In this document: piece by piece, positions 61,100 through 64,000 of the stretch
Layout of the letters: each line of letters starts with the position of its first letter
Numbering within the stretch: position 1 is the stretch's first letter
Assembly (NCBI GenBank): GCA_009760855.2
Contig: WPIO01000063.1
Span: forward strand, 1-64,000
Reading direction: 5' to 3'
From: Cristatella mucedo
Taxonomy: Eukaryota; Bryozoa; Phylactolaemata; Cristatellidae
Length of the DNA stretch: 64,000 nucleotides
Notes under the pieces: generated by a model
What the model was told of the DNA's origin: nothing
The model's input: the letters and a program-made list of their open reading frames with translations, nothing else
The model's database searches: none
Program-made: the position numbers and the translations under genes

Positions 61100-61620
61100 C
61101 GCTGAGCTAGGGTAAGACGAGTGGCAGTCAGGTTAAACCCTTTATAATAACACATGCGCCACCAACAACAGGGGAACTAAACAAGTCTACAGGGAAAGGT
61201 CCTCTACAAGGTAAACTACCGGGGCGCGAGGCGATGCCGCAAGCGCGAATAAACGTGTTAATTCTCAGTCGGCTTCCACAGTTACACCGTCGCCGGCCTC
61301 CATCGCACCAGTACAAGCGTACGCCGTACAAGACCCGGCTAGCTGAGTATTCTGGGATAGGCGGGGCTGGCGTCCACAACAGTCGAGAGCTTCCGCCGAA
61401 AAAACGCGAGCACGCTGTCCCAAGTTCCGGTCGTCGGGCATCTTCCGCTAGCAGCAACTGCCCCTCAACCGGTCGAAAGCCGGCTGCTGCAACGGCGGTC
61501 CGATACCTCGTAGGGCGGTCGCTTAATGCTCACTGCCTTCCGAGTCAGTTTTTCCAGACTACGGAGAGAACTCGTATACTCTGTCGTGCATTTTAGCTCT
61601 TCTTATTGGTGCTTATTGAT
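61100..61620. other. GC-rich segment, mirror of 2700-3225
   Basis: Same unidentified GC-rich block as in the left arm, with open frames on both strands identical to the mirror. Coding status unknown. Confidence 0.35.
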
Positions 61621-62574
61621 CGGGGGGGGGTGTGAATGGCGAGAGTTATCCCCACCCTTATATAGGAGTTCTATAGGAGTTATCTCCCTCAAAACACATT
61701 TATTGATATTTCTCATATACTTATCGACCGAAATGCATGCAAATTTGCGCAAACAACGAGGGCAACATTATCTTTTAATGTAACCATGGTACCACTTTGA
61801 CTTCCTGATGACCTGTAAAATTCAAGGTCAAACTTCGCTTCGGTCTATCACTTCGGTTATATTCAAACTGATTCATTACTATGCATTGTAGAAATATGTT
61901 GAACCTCTCAAAAAATGCAAAACACTTTTGTTGAGCCTGGATTTCTTCTAAAAAGTAAACAAAAACTGTTGTGACGTTAAAAAAATCACATTAATCAGGA
62001 AAGTGTAGATCGTGTGACTTTAAAGGACAGTGGCGCTATACTCACGTCACATACAACCAAACTTGAGAAAACCATGGGTCAAACAAGTTTACCAGAGCTT
62101 GTATTCAAAATTTCAAGTCTGTGTGACGATAGATTGCCAAGGCTCAAAACCTAACTGTTCAGGAAGCACAGTCCAAGTGGCGACCCTATAGCTCAACCAG
62201 CTGGCAGCACATAACATGATTTTTAAAAGCCCATAACCGTCATAAAAATATTGTCAATGCTGTCAATGTGTATTTCTGACGGATCATACATGTCACACAA
62301 CCATACATTTCAAGTTTATTTTATCACAATTATCAGAGATATGACATAAGCATTATAGCGAAGGTAGGCACGATGGCTCTCATACCGCCGGTAGTCAAAC
62401 CACCCAGGAGTCTGACCCCCGTTCGCCAAGCTATAAACGGCATTAATGAGAACTCCAAATCACCTCAATTTCCCTTAAGTAGAATCGAATCAAAAATTTC
62501 AGACTGATTCCAAGTGAACGACAAGCTTGCTCCATCCAAGTCTCCACGTGTTTACAATAGTGCTATTCATGTCG
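61621..62574. other. Non-coding part of the right arm
   Basis: Mirror of 1776-2715. AT-rich; nothing recognised. Small differences from the left arm are visible at 61623-61675 (g/a substitutions and a 2-base insertion). Confidence 0.5.
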
Positions 62575-62703
62575 TTTATCAAGCATGATATTACTCACCA
62601 TTCAGATGCGTTTCCCTTTGCAGCAAATGTCAAGCGCCTAGAAAGAGATTGCGTTCTATGAGGTCGCTTTATCAAGTGCATTATTATTATTATTATTATT
62701 ATT
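62575..62703 (+). mobile_element. LINE 3' tail copy
   Basis: Mirror of 1638-1775, with tgcagcaaatgtcaagcgcc and an (ATT)n end that is shorter than in the left arm. Confidence 0.8.
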
Positions 62704-63822
62704 ACCACGCTGACAGTTCAGCAGACTAAGTGTGTTGCCTCCTGGATTATGGCCTCCAAAGAAGCCAGATAAACAATCCCACGATTCAGTAGGTGCAATG
62801 GTAATGGACTCGTTAGGTACGGCGGCCCCCAGCAGCAGTAAATTCTCAATTATCCCTAATAATTGTTTACTTACCAAAGAATAACGATTTCGGTTTCTGA
62901 GCTGATGTAAAAATACTAGTTTGATATGTTTCTTTTAAGTAAATTAGGAGTGGGCCTCGAAATGCCGTTTGCAGCCGGTTGCTATGGGCGGGGCGGGAAA
63001 GCAGAGGCGGGACCTAGGCTAATAGGCTAGGCCCCGGCCACTTGGGTTGGCGCTTTTACGATCTTGTTATATTACCAGTTGGACGTTCGATCTCGAGAGG
63101 ATGTGTCATTTTTTTAATTTAACTTATTTTTGGTAGTTTAAAGTTATATTCTGCCAGTCCGTTTAGGGCTGAATACCTTATATTTACACGATTCACCACG
63201 AACCTTCGGTTCAGGAGGTCAGGTTTAAAAAAACTGAGTTTGACATACTACTTCCGGTTTAAGTACGTCTTCCAAAATAATTTTATTGACCATGTTCCGG
63301 TCATCTGTCAACCACCATAATTTTGGATTGCATTTATAACGGGTTTCTTTTAGCAGGCAAATTCCCAAGACTGAAAATTGTTGACTATTCCTGACCATTC
63401 CCCCACCCCGAGAGCAACAACTCTTCGCTTGGAAATCCGGTCGAAAATGCTCATCAGTTGGTCCCGAATAAGGTAGGAACATTAAGGCAGCCCTGCTGCG
63501 AAGCTGTAGACCTTATGTGGCTATCAGTTCCTTTTAAGACTAAGTCTAATCATTTTTTTGGCGACACTCGTGCCGTATAGACATTAGGTCATTCGTTAAA
63601 TGGATTATAGGAATTTTGAACACTGGCTGAAACGCTCACCCATGCGATTGGAGCTTTTTGGCAAGCAGATTCAGTGTCTGCTTATTGAAAAGGTTAACTT
63701 TTTATATCAAAAGAATTAATTTATAAAATGTAGATATTATTGGAGCCTGCAAGCAGGTACACAATATTTTCAAAGGAAAGTAATTTGGTATGGCTACATT
63801 AGCATGCCCAAAGTTTTGCATT
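62704..63822. other. Non-coding part of the right arm
   Basis: Mirror of about 514-1637. No element or gene was recognised; the open frame at 63225-63482 is the mirror of 854-1129 and differs by a few residues. Confidence 0.5.
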
Positions 63823-64000
63823 GCAATAATAATAATCATGATACTACATTTTTATATAGCCCTCAGAGAACTCAATCTCTTTCTAGGCACTTTATATTTG
63901 CTGCAAAGGAAGCATGACCGAATGATTAGTAGTAGTATGCTCAACGGCAACAAGTATAACATGGTTAGAGGTGACATGCACAGGGTCAGAATGCAAATAT
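63823..64000 (-). mobile_element. LINE 3' tail copy, cut by the window edge
   Basis: aataataataatcatga, then ctcagagaactcaatctctt and ttgctgcaaagg. Mirror of 336-513; continues beyond the window. Confidence 0.8.

Larger units (their letters stand above)
58561..64000. repeat. Right arm of a >=5.4-kb inverted repeat
   Basis: Reverse-complement partner of 336-5773, starting abruptly at caggtagccttgaggtcaag and still matching at the last base of the window. It differs from the left arm by scattered substitutions, short indels and the rearranged patch at 60531-60599. Its LINE fragment keeps YADD where the left arm has YAAD. Confidence 0.95.

Overview
The window reads as nuclear DNA from an animal. 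Two intron-rich protein genes with GT-AG junctions sit on the + strand, embedded in non-LTR retrotransposon debris, tRNA-type SINEs, a hAT-transposon relic and long microsatellites. The species cannot be named from sequence alone. The repeat style (CR1/L2-like elements with an (ATT)n tail) suggests an invertebrate, probably marine; that is inference. Nothing bacterial, organellar or CRISPR-like was seen.

Layout. Positions 336-5773 and 58561-64000 are the two arms of one inverted repeat of at least 5.4 kb. The right window edge cuts it. The arms differ by scattered substitutions and small indels, and by one complex rearrangement at 60531-60599. Each arm carries the same dead CR1/L2-like reverse-transcriptase fragment. 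The 52.8-kb interior holds everything else. From 5.8 to 28 kb no host gene could be recognised: there are retroelements, a duplicated CT tract, a nested LINE copy at 14-16.5 kb, a 1-kb polypyrimidine tract at 22.6-23.6 kb and a hAT/ZMYM1-like pseudogene at 25-26 kb.

Gene 1 (28066-40581) is a patatin-like phospholipase. All 13 exons could be joined in phase to give 585 residues. It has the oxyanion-hole glycines, a GASAG nucleophile motif, the DGG catalytic aspartate and an N-myristoylation-type start. An EF-hand pair lies between the lipase core and the patatin C-terminal segment. This predicts a membrane-anchored, calcium-responsive lipase. Several introns are filled with retroelements.

From 40.6 to 48.4 kb lie a decayed RT fragment, a 15-bp minisatellite of about 60 units (42991-43905) grown inside a dispersed repeat, and a second dispersed element whose other copy is at 20.2-21.7 kb.

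Gene 2 (48375-57983) is an Ariadne-2-type RBR E3 ubiquitin ligase with RING1, IBR, RING2 and the Ariadne helical tail. Twelve exons were placed; one junction near the 5' end is unresolved. The RING2 catalytic cysteine is present, but the usual His two residues after it is Met.

The two genes have no obvious shared pathway. Their common context is that both lie inside the loop of the large inverted repeat.
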